Numbered from the stretch's first letter, positions 26,678 through 35,936 are shown. The stretch: 64,000 nt of DNA from Marinilabiliaceae bacterium (GCA_016933045.1 JAFGBR010000018.1:1-64000), one strand, 5' to 3'. The notes: a model not told the origin generated them from the sequence alone. Program-made: numbers and translations.

Positions 26678-27718
26678 TTATTTTATAATTATTTCATCAA
26701 TTAAACTATCAATTATTCTATCAATCCCTTCTGGGTTAATTATCTCATTAAATTGAGATAATTTCAAGTTATTTAATCGTTTCGTATCAAATAATTCTTT
26801 TAACTCCGTCATAATTTTTATTTGATGCGGAATTATACTAATATCTCCAATTTTATATATATAATTCAATTTATGTAAATAATTCGTATATTCTATTTCT
26901 CTTGTGCTTGAGGAAAAAACAATTAGCGGAATTCTAAACAATGCCATTTCCCACATTGCCATTCCGGCTGATGTTATTGCAACATCAACCTGATTATACA
27001 AATAATCAAGATTAGGGACATCAACATGTAACTCTGTTATCTGTTGAGTTGAAGTATCAATACGTTGTTTAATATCGTGAATATCGGTATTTAACGATCC
27101 ACAAACAACAATTATTTTTTTTACATACTCTCCTAATTTTTGAATTATATCTAAAAAAAACAAAGTTAAATGATGGTTATCTGCATTTCCAAAAATCAAC
27201 AATATAGTTATGGGTAATTGAAATGACTTTTTTTTAGAAACTACATTTCGAAATTCATCCCTAAAAATCATAAAACCAGGTCCTAAAAGTTTTTTTGTAT
27301 CAACAGAAGTTTGATAAATGTGCTTTTGTGAAATAATATTCGGGTTTATTAGCAGATTTGTTGTAATTGGATATTTATCTGTAATTGTAAAACAAGCTGT
27401 TTTTACAAAGTGCTTTCTTAACTCATCAATTAAATGACCCGAATAAAAATTATAATCATCGGTATCAAATAAAATCAATGATTTTTGAGGAATGTGTTTA
27501 ATATATTCTTCTGGATTAAGTTGTTGCCCATTATCAAGAATAATAATTTCAAAACCTTCATTTATAACTTTATTTTGTATTTTAAATGGTGAGTCTGAAA
27601 AAATAAATTTAACGTTTATTCCTCTATCTCTTATTTTTCTAGCTAAAGATAAAGATCTGTATATATGACCTCCTCCAATTTTCTCATTGGCTTCTGCTTT
27701 AATAAAAATAATGCTCAT
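26678..27718 (-). CDS. pseG: UDP-2,4-diacetamido-2,4,6-trideoxy-L-altropyranose hydrolase
   Basis: A 346-residue GT-B-like hydrolase that removes UDP from the altrose intermediate in the pseudaminic acid pathway. Its N-terminus contains IGGGHIYRSLSLARKI, the G-G-G-H-x-x-R loop with the PseG catalytic histidine. Near the C-terminus VDVAITSAGMAMWEMALFRIP forms the UDP-binding half, as in MurG-like folds. It overlaps pseH by four bases (ATGA type). Confidence 0.9.
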   Translation of the reverse strand: MSIIFIKAEANEKIGGGHIYRSLSLARKIRDRGINVKFIFSDSPFKIQNKVINEGFEIIILDNGQQLNPEEYIKHIPQKSLILFDTDDYNFYSGHLIDELRKHFVKTACFTITDKYPITTNLLINPNIISQKHIYQTSVDTKKLLGPGFMIFRDEFRNVVSKKKSFQLPITILLIFGNADNHHLTLFFLDIIQKLGEYVKKIIVVCGSLNTDIHDIKQRIDTSTQQITELHVDVPNLDYLYNQVDVAITSAGMAMWEMALFRIPLIVFSSSTREIEYTNYLHKLNYIYKIGDISIIPHQIKIMTELKELFDTKRLNNLKLSQFNEIINPEGIDRIIDSLIDEIIIK

Positions 27719-28215
27719 TCTAAATAATAATCATATTCATAATACAGCTCATTCATTCCAAAACGCTTACGTATTTCTGTCAATTCAGACTTAATAAATC
27801 CATTCTTTTCAACAACCTTTATCGAACCAATATTTTGTGAATTGATCCATGCTTTTACACTTGAACAATCCATGTTCCTCAATTTTTCTTTATGTGAAAT
27901 GTTAATAGCCTCCTTTACCAAAAAAGTAGCATGACCATTTCCCTCAAAAGCTTCTTTTACGGAATAACCTATTGCTATATAATTTGTATAAAAGTCGATA
28001 TGAAGAGAACCAACACACTCTTTATTAACATATAAAAGGTAAATATTACGTTTTGAGTCTTCTATTCTTTCAAAAAACCATTTTTTAAAAGAATCATATT
28101 GAGGAGGCTCTTTATATCCAGTCCAATACAAGTTTTTATGTTCACTTCGTATTGCATAATAATCATCATAATTATCAAACGCAGCTTTAATTAAAATATA
28201 ATTATGATTGTTCAT
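27715..28215 (-). CDS. pseH: UDP-4-amino-4,6-dideoxy-N-acetyl-altrosamine N-acetyltransferase
   Basis: A 166-residue GNAT-fold protein that would acetylate the 4-amino group using acetyl-CoA. It shows DDYYAIRSEHKNLYWTGY near the N-terminus, a GYSVKEAFEGNGHATFLVKEA segment carrying the acetyl-CoA loop, and a NIGSIKVVEKNGFI motif typical of GNAT C-termini. The PseH call rests on its position between pseF and pseG as much as on sequence. A different acyl donor is possible given the ATP-grasp neighbour. Confidence 0.85.
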   Translation of the reverse strand: MNNHNYILIKAAFDNYDDYYAIRSEHKNLYWTGYKEPPQYDSFKKWFFERIEDSKRNIYLLYVNKECVGSLHIDFYTNYIAIGYSVKEAFEGNGHATFLVKEAINISHKEKLRNMDCSSVKAWINSQNIGSIKVVEKNGFIKSELTEIRKRFGMNELYYEYDYYLE

Positions 28216-28218
28216 AAT

Positions 28219-28920
28219 CTAAATATCATCTCTATTATATTGGCTCAATGAACTAAAATACAACTTAAATTTTAATTCAGCTAATCTCCAATCTACTTCA
28301 TTATCAATATCTTGCACTTCTAGTTCGGATATTTCAAAACCATATTTATTTTGTCCTCTTAATCCCGATTCATATCTCATCCAATAAAACTGACCTGAAT
28401 CATGAAATGCTGGCTCCAAATCCTGAGAACGAGTTTTTTGATGTTCGGGATAAAACATTTCAACTATACCATTTTTCATTTTTAAAGCTCTTTGAATTGG
28501 ATAAGAAAAACGAACTATCGGTCGAACAGAATCGACATTGTTTTCGAGCAAAAGTGAATACCCTTTTTTTAAAGTTACTATTGTAATTAAACAGGCAGTT
28601 GGCAGAATGCAACATATATTATCGAACACTAATCCACAACTTTTATACTGTTGCTTTACATCATCTATCACATCTGCAAGTGTAGCATAATCATCTGAAG
28701 CTTTTTCCCCTCTATAAAAAGGCACTTTTGCACCATATTGTATTGCAACTTCTGCAATCTCTTCATCATCGGTCGATACCATTACCTCATCAAAAAAATT
28801 ACTCTCTAACGCAACTTCAATGGAATAAGCAATAATGGGTTTACCCAAAAAGTCTTTAATATTTTTACGAGGAATACGTTTGCTTCCTCCGCGAGCCGGA
28901 ATAACACAAAGATTACGCAT
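28219..28920 (-). CDS. pseF: pseudaminic acid cytidylyltransferase
   Basis: A 233-residue CMP-nonulosonate synthetase that activates pseudaminic acid with CTP. The N-terminal P-loop-like motif NLCVIPARGGSKRIPRKN and the EVMVSTDDEEIAEVA segment are intact. I chose the ATG at 28918-28920, so the protein starts MRNLCVIPARGG as usual in this family; a start at 28929 adds three residues. The start overlaps the pseC stop, implying coupling. The CMP-Pse product is the donor for a transferase, possibly the DUF115/GT42-like protein upstream in the same operon. Confidence 0.93.
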   Translation of the reverse strand: MRNLCVIPARGGSKRIPRKNIKDFLGKPIIAYSIEVALESNFFDEVMVSTDDEEIAEVAIQYGAKVPFYRGEKASDDYATLADVIDDVKQQYKSCGLVFDNICCILPTACLITIVTLKKGYSLLLENNVDSVRPIVRFSYPIQRALKMKNGIVEMFYPEHQKTRSQDLEPAFHDSGQFYWMRYESGLRGQNKYGFEISELEVQDIDNEVDWRLAELKFKLYFSSLSQYNRDDI

Positions 28921-30064
28921 AAAACTCATTTATTGTTTTGATAACAAATACCTGCTCGTCATCGGTTAACGTTGGATACATTGGCAAACTAATACAACAG
29001 CTGTAATATTTCTCAGCAACAGGCAAATCACCAATATTCCAACCAAATTGTTTATAATAAGGCATAGTATGAACCGGAATGTAATGTATTTGTGCAAAAA
29101 TATTATTATCTCTAAGAAATTCATGAAGTCCTTTTCTATTCTCTACTTCAATAACATACAAATGGTATGCATGACCTTCAACAAACCCCGACTGACCGAT
29201 TATATATGACTTATCTTTAAAGGCTTCTTTATAGATATTAGCAATTTCCCTCCTGCGATTTAAGCCCTCATCTGCTTTTTTAAGCTGACTATTTCCCAAT
29301 GCTGCCTGAATATCGGTAAGACGATAATTATAACCTAACTCTTGCATTTCATAATACCAACCGCCATGATTATCATGTAACAGACCCGGATCTTTTGTAA
29401 TTCCATGAGTCCTAAGTAACTGAATCTTTTTATATAAAACTTCGTTATTGGTAGTAATCATACCACCCTCACCACAAGCAATGTGTTTTACCGGATGAAA
29501 AGAGAATACCGTTATATCGGAATATAATCCATTCCCACATAATTGCTTTTGCCCATTCGAATCAATAAAAAATCCACCGGGTGCATGACATGCATCTTCA
29601 ATAATCCAAAGTCCATACCTATCAGCCAACTTTCGTAATTCTTCCATATTAACCGGATAACCGGCAAAATCGACTGGTATAATTCCCTTGTAGGTTCCAT
29701 AAGGAGATTGGGCTAACAATTCCTCAACTTTTTTAATATCCAAACAATAGTTATGAGGATCAATATCAGCAAATACCACTTCTCCTCCACAATAACGTAT
29801 GCAGTTAGCCGAAGCGGCAAATGTAATAGGAGTAGTAATAACTTTATCATTTGGCTTAACATTTAATGCTAAAGCTGCCAAATGAAGAGCCGCAGTTCCG
29901 TTAGAAACAGCCACGGCATACCTTACCCCAACATAATTGGCAAATGCTTTTTCAAATTCACTAATGGCTGGTCCCTGTGTAAGAAAATCACTTTTTAAAA
30001 CAGCAACAACAGCATCAATATCGTCTTGTGTTATATTTTGTCGACCGTAGGGAATAGGGTTCAT
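28913..30064 (-). CDS. pseC: UDP-4-amino-4,6-dideoxy-N-acetyl-beta-L-altrosamine transaminase
   Basis: A 383-residue PLP-dependent DegT/DnrJ/EryC1 aminotransferase. It starts PIPYGRQNITQDDIDAV, typical of PseC. It has AVSNGTAALHLAALAL for the PLP phosphate and the Schiff-base lysine in VFSFHPVKHIACGEGGM (about residues 183-199). It converts the 4-keto product of PseB to the 4-amino sugar with glutamate as donor. It starts directly before the pseB stop with no spacer, and its end overlaps pseF. Confidence 0.95.
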   Translation of the reverse strand: MNPIPYGRQNITQDDIDAVVAVLKSDFLTQGPAISEFEKAFANYVGVRYAVAVSNGTAALHLAALALNVKPNDKVITTPITFAASANCIRYCGGEVVFADIDPHNYCLDIKKVEELLAQSPYGTYKGIIPVDFAGYPVNMEELRKLADRYGLWIIEDACHAPGGFFIDSNGQKQLCGNGLYSDITVFSFHPVKHIACGEGGMITTNNEVLYKKIQLLRTHGITKDPGLLHDNHGGWYYEMQELGYNYRLTDIQAALGNSQLKKADEGLNRRREIANIYKEAFKDKSYIIGQSGFVEGHAYHLYVIEVENRKGLHEFLRDNNIFAQIHYIPVHTMPYYKQFGWNIGDLPVAEKYYSCCISLPMYPTLTDDEQVFVIKTINEFYA

Positions 30065-31072
30065 TTAAAGTTTAAATTTTGGATCAACAAATTGTTTTAT
30101 TTTTTCACGCATCGACTCAACAGTCTCCCAGTCATTATTGGCTCCTGAATTGTATCTAAACCCTTTTTCAACTTCCCAGGCATTAAAGTGCTTAATATAT
30201 TTCTCTTTTTTGGCATCGGTTGCCAAAATAGCATAATATTTATCAAACTCAATGGTATTAAATGAATCACTTTCGGTAATCATCTCTTCATGCAGTTTTT
30301 CTCCGGGTCTTATTCCAATATCTTCCAATATTGCATTAGGGGCAATAGCTTTAGCTACTGTTTCTATTTTATATGAAGGTATTTTAGGCACAAATATTTC
30401 GCCCCCCAAAGCATTCTCAATTGCCCAAAGTACCATCTCTACCCCTTCTTCGAGCGATATATTAAAACGGGTCATTTCTTTGTGAGTAATGGGCAATGTC
30501 TCTCCTTTTTTTGCTTTTTCAATAAAAAAAGGAATAACGGAACCTCTTGACCCCATTACATTTCCATACCGTACTACAGAAAACCTCAAATCGCGCGATC
30601 CTTTTACATTATTGGCTGCAATGAATAATTTATCGGACACTAATTTAGTGGCACCATATAAATTTATTGGGGCAGCTGCCTTATCGGTTGATAACGCAAC
30701 AACAATTTTTACATTTGTATCAAATGCTGCATTAATAATATTTTCGGCTCCTAATACATTTGTTTTAACAGCCTCCATTGGATTATATTCGGCAGTTGGT
30801 ACTTGTTTTAAGGCGGCTGCATGAATAATTACATCAATACCTTCGCAAGCACGTTTAAAACGTTCTCCATCACGTACATCGCCAATAAAAAAACGTACCT
30901 GAGGAAATTTGGTTTTTGGATAATACTGAGCCATCTCAAATTGTTTAAGCTCATCGCGCGAGTATATTACTAGTCGTTTTACGTTTGGGTAACGTTCAAG
31001 AATCATTTTGGTAAACATTTTACCAAATGATCCGGTTCCTCCGGTTATTAGTACTGATTTATTCTCTAACAT
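30065..31072 (-). CDS. pseB: UDP-N-acetylglucosamine 4,6-dehydratase (inverting)
   Basis: A 335-residue short-chain dehydrogenase/reductase. This first Pse enzyme dehydrates and C5-epimerises UDP-GlcNAc. The NAD(P) loop is ITGGTGSFGKM (about residues 9-19). The active-site triad region is ALSTDKAAAPINLYGATKLVSDKL, with D-K before the Y-x-x-x-K, as in PseB/FlaA1 soluble dehydratases. RPGEKLHEEMI near the C-terminus is also typical. Its start overlaps the upstream DUF115-like gene by 14 bases, tying that gene to the pathway. Confidence 0.95.
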   Translation of the reverse strand: MLENKSVLITGGTGSFGKMFTKMILERYPNVKRLVIYSRDELKQFEMAQYYPKTKFPQVRFFIGDVRDGERFKRACEGIDVIIHAAALKQVPTAEYNPMEAVKTNVLGAENIINAAFDTNVKIVVALSTDKAAAPINLYGATKLVSDKLFIAANNVKGSRDLRFSVVRYGNVMGSRGSVIPFFIEKAKKGETLPITHKEMTRFNISLEEGVEMVLWAIENALGGEIFVPKIPSYKIETVAKAIAPNAILEDIGIRPGEKLHEEMITESDSFNTIEFDKYYAILATDAKKEKYIKHFNAWEVEKGFRYNSGANNDWETVESMREKIKQFVDPKFKL

Positions 31073-31952
31073 TTGAATCTATTTTTTTTCGCTCAAAAGC
31101 ATCAATAAATGAATTATCTGTAGCGTTATATATTTTAATATTTCTTGAAATAGCATATTCATTAATCTCAAAATAACCTTTGAAAGTTAAATAAAATTTA
31201 TGAAGTATCTCGTGTAACTTTCGGGGGCGTACTCCCAAATGACTCATAGGCTTAGCTTTTACATGGTCGTAATCATAAAAGTGTTTCTGACAAATAAGTG
31301 CCTCATTGTTTTCATTCACACTAATTTCTTTTAACCACGAATGATCAACGCCAAGTAAAAATATGTTTTTGTAACCAATGTTTATCAACAACATTAGCGA
31401 CGGTATTACTACATTATGAGGACGTGGCATTCCTAAGTTGTTTCGGAAAAAAATTCGATTAATAATCTTTAATCCTTCAACTGGTGTGGGATTAAAATAG
31501 ATAATATTAATATACTTATTATCCGATATTATTTTTTGCCAAAACAAGTATTTTCTCGATGCAAATGGTATAAATAAATAAAGTGGCCAGTTAACTTTTT
31601 CTTTTAATTCATTAAAAAGCTTTAATCGGGCTTTAATATAATTTTCAGTCACATTATCTTCCCACAATTCGGGAGCATTAACAATATGATATTTAGGTTT
31701 TGTATCGGTAAAAAGCTTTGATGAAGTAGAAAAATTTACAGTTAAAAAATCATATCCCGAATAATCAAACTCATTATAATCGAATGTATTTACCGAAGGT
31801 CCGTTTGCTAGTATAATTACCTTATTGTTTATCGGTTTAATATTGTTAATACTTTTTTTAAACTTCGATAAAATGATAACTTTCAGTATTGTACCTACTG
31901 ATAAAACTAAATTTTTAAAAAATTCATTTATTTGAACTAAGGTATCTATCAT
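31059..31952 (-). CDS. DUF115/GT42-like protein, candidate pseudaminic acid transferase
   Basis: A 297-residue protein. Near the N-terminus it has KVIILANGPSVNTFD (Gly51-Pro-Ser), the loop shared by GT42 sialyltransferases (CstI/II) and DUF115/Maf-type proteins. In the middle RPHNVVIPSLMLLINIGYKNIFLLGVDHSW (two adjoining segments, about 177-206) has the helix plus G-V-D-H motif of that group. The C-terminal IKIYNATDNSFIDAFE also resembles GT42 C-termini. Its stop lies inside pseB, so it is translated with the CMP-Pse pathway. Transfer of Pse from CMP-Pse to a surface glycan is inferred; another sugar transferase role is possible. Confidence 0.65.
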   Translation of the reverse strand: MIDTLVQINEFFKNLVLSVGTILKVIILSKFKKSINNIKPINNKVIILANGPSVNTFDYNEFDYSGYDFLTVNFSTSSKLFTDTKPKYHIVNAPELWEDNVTENYIKARLKLFNELKEKVNWPLYLFIPFASRKYLFWQKIISDNKYINIIYFNPTPVEGLKIINRIFFRNNLGMPRPHNVVIPSLMLLINIGYKNIFLLGVDHSWLKEISVNENNEALICQKHFYDYDHVKAKPMSHLGVRPRKLHEILHKFYLTFKGYFEINEYAISRNIKIYNATDNSFIDAFERKKIDSNVRE

Positions 31953-31963
31953 TATAAAAATTA

Positions 31964-32869
31964 TTACTTCTTAATGCTTTTTAAAAAACTACTGGTTACC
32001 CAATACCTGAATTTAATTAGCATTAATGCTTTCGAAAAATGCATTAAAATAAAGTAAAAAAAACTTAAAACTAATGTGGCTCCCCATTTCATTAATTCTA
32101 ATAATAACCGAATAATGTATTTTAACGATCTATCTTTTGTTCTTATTTTTTCGCTTAACCCAACTCCCAGTGCCTGTTTTTTTACGAAATCAATCGTTGT
32201 TCTTTCTTCAGGAATGATGTGGTGAACCTCTATGCTGGGGAAATAACCAATACTATTTTTTTTATTTCTTATTCGATTAAATAAATCCTTTTCCTCACCA
32301 CCTAACATATTCTTCCCAATTCGACCTAAATCAGTATTAAAAGTACCAACCTGTTCAAATATTTTACGCCTAAAAAACATATTAGCTCCTACAGGAAATT
32401 TACCGGATGGAAAGCCTTTTGTTTTATTTCCTAAATCGATGACTGAGACTAATGGTAACAAAAATTTACTCATCCAATGAGGTTTTTTTGTTTCCCAAAG
32501 CGGTAGTATTTTCCCTCCACCTGAGCTATATTTTGATGGAAGAAATTGATCGGATAAATATTTTACATAGTCTTTTGAGGCTATTGCATCATCATCCAAA
32601 AAGGCAAGTACATCTCCTTTTGCCTCACTAATGCCCCTGTTACGGGCATGTGAAAGCCCTTGTCTGGACTCAATGCAATATGTTATATTTAAATCCGGAT
32701 GTTCTTTTTCGAATTCATTAAAAATTATTTCTGTTGAATCTGTAGAGTTATTATTAACGAAAATAATCTCAAACAAACCTGCTCCTACCGATTGGATTGC
32801 CAAAGAATCAAGACATCGTTTAATAAACTGCTCTCTATTATATGTACAGATAATAATACTAATCATCAA
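31964..32869 (-). CDS. family 2 glycosyltransferase
   Basis: A 301-residue GT-A enzyme. ISIIICTYNREQFIKRCLDSL at the N-terminus spans the nucleotide-sugar strand. LAFLDDDAIASKDYV holds the D-x-D metal site. GGEEKDLFNRI is the ED-type catalytic motif around residue 195. A C-terminal hydrophobic segment (about residues 262-285) may anchor it to the membrane. Donor and acceptor cannot be deduced. It lies 11 bases upstream of the DUF115-like gene and is part of the same minus-strand operon. Confidence 0.9.
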   Translation of the reverse strand: MMISIIICTYNREQFIKRCLDSLAIQSVGAGLFEIIFVNNNSTDSTEIIFNEFEKEHPDLNITYCIESRQGLSHARNRGISEAKGDVLAFLDDDAIASKDYVKYLSDQFLPSKYSSGGGKILPLWETKKPHWMSKFLLPLVSVIDLGNKTKGFPSGKFPVGANMFFRRKIFEQVGTFNTDLGRIGKNMLGGEEKDLFNRIRNKKNSIGYFPSIEVHHIIPEERTTIDFVKKQALGVGLSEKIRTKDRSLKYIIRLLLELMKWGATLVLSFFYFILMHFSKALMLIKFRYWVTSSFLKSIKK

Positions 32870-32890
32870 TTATGTTTTAATACCTACTAT

Positions 32891-33709
32891 TTACCGCCTT
32901 GCCTTAACTAATAATCCATTCCCAATTTTATGATCTCCTTTGGTATCGATATAATTTAGTATAGCTGCAACCGGGTAAGTAATAATATAATAAACAGGAA
33001 GTAAAATAAATAATACCTTACTAAAATTAAGCGCAATAATTGGCCATTTCATCGATAGTTTCCAGGCTAACTTACCCGGCAAACCATAAGTAAACTTAAC
33101 ATCAACATTTCTAAAACCGGCTGTAGCTAGTTTTTCTCTTATCTCTTCTATATTATACCCATCACGTACATGTTCATCAACAAACGAAGCCGATGCTTCA
33201 TGATGTTCATGTTCTTCATCGTGTTCCCCTGCATCCGATGGTGTAGTAATAATTAATAAACCATCATTGGAAAGACAGTTGTAAAAGTTTTTAAGCACAG
33301 AACGATCATCTTCTATATGCTCCATAACATCGACAGATAGTATTAAATCGAACCGTTTATCTGTAATAAAATTGGTTAAATCGGCAAAGTCAAATTTAAC
33401 CCGGTTTCCCAGTCCTTGTTTCTTAAAAAACTGGTTACAATCATTAATCTGCTCTGTTTTTACATCAACACTAAATATATTTGCTTCAGGAATTAGCTTT
33501 GCCATTCGATAAGAATATTGTCCGTAACCCGAACCGGCATCTAAAATATCTTTTGGACTATTAGGTGACGCTGCAAGTATTCTTAATTCCTTGTTCACAT
33601 ACCATGCTCGTAAAAATAACAAATCAAGAAGCTTATAAAATGTTATCCTTAAAATTGGCAGTGAATTAAAAAATTTACCAAGTGTTCGTTTTATTGGGTC
33701 GTATTGCAT
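32891..33709 (-). CDS. class I SAM-dependent methyltransferase
   Basis: A 272-residue methyltransferase. Motif I is ILDAGSGYGQYSYRMA (about residues 55-70), then IFSVDVKTEQI, and FDLILSVDVMEHIEDD as motif IV/V. A His/Glu-rich loop (EHDEEHEHHEA, about residues 167-177) could bind metal or interact with a partner. The C-terminus has a hydrophobic stretch (ALNFSKVLFILLPVYYIITYP) suggesting membrane association. It follows the next gene upstream by a single base. It probably methylates a glycan or lipid-linked intermediate; substrate unknown. Confidence 0.85.
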   Translation of the reverse strand: MQYDPIKRTLGKFFNSLPILRITFYKLLDLLFLRAWYVNKELRILAASPNSPKDILDAGSGYGQYSYRMAKLIPEANIFSVDVKTEQINDCNQFFKKQGLGNRVKFDFADLTNFITDKRFDLILSVDVMEHIEDDRSVLKNFYNCLSNDGLLIITTPSDAGEHDEEHEHHEASASFVDEHVRDGYNIEEIREKLATAGFRNVDVKFTYGLPGKLAWKLSMKWPIIALNFSKVLFILLPVYYIITYPVAAILNYIDTKGDHKIGNGLLVKARR

Positions 33710-33710
33710 A

Positions 33711-34703
33711 TTAATCCTTTTTTAATATTATAAATCGATAAATACCTTTTATTAGGCCTATGCCATAGCTAAATACCTGTATATTAAGGGTTAATATCGA
33801 TAGTAATGATATTTTAATACTTTTATATAATTGAAAAGACTGAACAAATGCCAAAGTACAAATTCCGGCAAAACCTATCCCAACAAAAAACCATAAATAA
33901 ACTGCTTCTTTAGGAATAATTGGAATTACTAATAACAAAAAAGCCAGTCCAACAATTAAAAAAGCAGGCAATAGATGAATCATCTTAAGCATTTTTTTAT
34001 GAAGAGTACCAATTTTAATACGAGCCATGCCAATTGTAGTAATTTGCCTGTTAAACTTTTTAATGCTTACCCTACGTTTATGATAAACATACGCTTCGGG
34101 TATTAACCCCATTTTAAAACCGGCTTCATCTATCCGAGCCGAAAAATCGGTGTCTTCGCCATAATAACGAAGACGCATACCCCCAATTTTATCATAAACT
34201 GCTCTCGAAATGCCCATATTAAAACTACGGGGATAAAACTTTTCAATACTATTTTTACTTCCCCTTATTCCTCCTGTTCCAATAAACGATGTCATGGAAT
34301 AATTTATGGCTTTTAATAATGGTGAGAAAGAAGGATGAAACGTATCGGGCCCACCAAAAGCATCATACCCGTATTTATTAATGCCATTATCAATTTCGTT
34401 AAGCCATTGGGGAGTTACCATGCAGTCCGAATCGATAAACAACATATAATCGCTCGAATTATTTGCCATTGCATTATTACGCGCATTAGCCGGCCCTTCG
34501 TTTTTTTGACATATATACCGGATTATTAATCCTGATTTTGAATTGTATGTATCAATATATTCCGTAAAACCATCTTCCGAACCATCGTCGATAAACAAAA
34601 ACTCGAAGTTACTACGATCATATTCGAGTTTTTCGGCCGATTCGAGCAACTCCTTAACCTCATCGAGTCTATTATATACTGGTACAATAATAGTAAACCG
34701 CAT
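33711..34703 (-). CDS. family 2 glycosyltransferase with membrane segments
   Basis: A 330-residue GT2 enzyme when started at the ATG at 34701-34703 (MRFTIIVPVYN). Starts at 34706 or 34730 only add residues before the first strand. It has LFIDDGSEDGF, a MLFIDSDCMV DXD-type site, and a RYYGEDTDFSARI motif. Two or three C-terminal hydrophobic helices (about residues 235-315) indicate an inner-membrane enzyme. It is the first gene of the long minus-strand glycan operon that runs to pseI. Confidence 0.88.
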   Translation of the reverse strand: MRFTIIVPVYNRLDEVKELLESAEKLEYDRSNFEFLFIDDGSEDGFTEYIDTYNSKSGLIIRYICQKNEGPANARNNAMANNSSDYMLFIDSDCMVTPQWLNEIDNGINKYGYDAFGGPDTFHPSFSPLLKAINYSMTSFIGTGGIRGSKNSIEKFYPRSFNMGISRAVYDKIGGMRLRYYGEDTDFSARIDEAGFKMGLIPEAYVYHKRRVSIKKFNRQITTIGMARIKIGTLHKKMLKMIHLLPAFLIVGLAFLLLVIPIIPKEAVYLWFFVGIGFAGICTLAFVQSFQLYKSIKISLLSILTLNIQVFSYGIGLIKGIYRFIILKKD

Positions 34704-34794
34704 CATTAAAATTTTGCCCTGAAAATACAAAAAAGAGTTTTGAATATAGAATTATACTCCTAGTTTATAACACGATTTAAATTAGTACTGTAAT

Positions 34795-35172
34795 CTATTG
34801 TTTAATCCTGATTTCTGTTGCAAACGGCATTAGTGCCAAACCGGCAAGTTTAAAGTGCTGACGGCCAAATGGAATGCCAATAATAGTAATAGAAAATACA
34901 ATACCCCATATAACATGAGAAATAGCTATCAATAAGCCACCACATAATATCCATATCACATTCATTAAAACTGACAGGCATCCATTTGCATGTTTTGTCT
35001 GAACTGCTTCTCTGCCAAAAGGCCATAGAGCAAGCAGTCCCAGTTTAAATGTTTGAATGCCAAACGGAATACCAATAATAGTAACAATTAAAGCCAAACT
35101 TCCAATAAAATATTCAATGGCCACAAATATTCCTCCAAAAACAAGCCAGATTATGTTTCCAATAAAGCGCAT
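34795..35172 (-). CDS. YccF domain-containing membrane protein
   Basis: A 125-residue protein with two copies of the YccF (DUF307) unit. Each has a membrane helix followed by an I-T-I-I-G-I-P-F-G turn (IVTIIGIPFGIQTFKLG at about residues 31-47 and SITIIGIPFGRQHFKLA at about 94-110). The internal duplication is clear. YccF proteins are conserved inner-membrane proteins of unknown function. It is divergent from the barrel gene that follows and is not part of the glycan operon. Confidence 0.9.
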   Translation of the reverse strand: MRFIGNIIWLVFGGIFVAIEYFIGSLALIVTIIGIPFGIQTFKLGLLALWPFGREAVQTKHANGCLSVLMNVIWILCGGLLIAISHVIWGIVFSITIIGIPFGRQHFKLAGLALMPFATEIRIKQ

Positions 35173-35246
35173 TCGATAATTTGATTTTGATTAGAATACC
35201 GAAAGATATTAATTTGCTTTTATTTTATTCATTTTTTATTATCATA

Positions 35247-35936
35247 ATGTTTAAAAGGTCATTTATAATATCTGCATTTGTACTTATATCATTTATTGCA
35301 TCCTCAAAAGTAAAAAACGATATGATTTTAGCTGGCGTAGCTTTAGGTATTGTGAAACCATCTGATATTGCAAATAGTGATGCCATTGGATTTAATGATG
35401 TTGCCAATGCAGGTTTTAATATTCAAACCAGTGCCAGATGGTTTTATTCTGCACGATTAAGCTTAGGATGTTTTGCTGAATACTCTTTTTTGCCACAGAA
35501 TAATGAATTTTGGAATACCCGTAATTATGGAACAGTTAATAATTATTACCGAATGATTCAATTAGGTATGCAGGGTCATTATTATTTTTCGCACAAAGAG
35601 TTTATGCCCTATACAGGAATTGGTTTTGGGGCAAATTTTTTAATGAACCAACTCGATTATCTATCGAACTATGAAAATACCGATGCCGACGCTACTGTAA
35701 AATACACCACTAACGATTGGAAACCCAGCTTTTCGCCGGAAATTGGTTTTTTATGGCGAATCGCAAAAAAAAGCTATTTCCATTTTAATATTAAATACAC
35801 TATCATTCCGTATTTAAAACCAACAACAATTGAGGTTAAAGATAATATTGGTTATACCATTAATTACATTACTCAAAACCCTCATGGTCATCAAAACAAT
35901 ATTAACATTTCAATTGGCTTTTTGTTTCAATTGTAA
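35247..35936 (+). CDS. outer-membrane beta-barrel protein
   Basis: A 229-residue protein started at the ATG at 35247, which gives a normal signal peptide (KRSFIISAFVLISFIASSKV). The frame is open upstream to 35181, but a longer start would bury this signal. Alternating strands with aromatic girdles follow (FSPEIGFLWRIAKKSYFHFNIKYTI, in two strands), and the C-terminus is GFLFQL. It resembles OprF/OmpW-like small barrels of Bacteroidota. The function is unknown. Confidence 0.7.
   Translation: MFKRSFIISAFVLISFIASSKVKNDMILAGVALGIVKPSDIANSDAIGFNDVANAGFNIQTSARWFYSARLSLGCFAEYSFLPQNNEFWNTRNYGTVNNYYRMIQLGMQGHYYFSHKEFMPYTGIGFGANFLMNQLDYLSNYENTDADATVKYTTNDWKPSFSPEIGFLWRIAKKSYFHFNIKYTIIPYLKPTTIEVKDNIGYTINYITQNPHGHQNNINISIGFLFQL

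Noticed and set aside
24399-31072. Legionaminic acid rather than pseudaminic acid pathway
   Set aside because: The gene set and order (PseB-type dehydratase with the D-K/Y-x-x-x-K arrangement, PseC, PseF, PseH, PseG, PseI) is that of pseudaminic acid. There is no GDP-sugar nucleotidyltransferase with CBS domains or LegB/LegC/LegG set.
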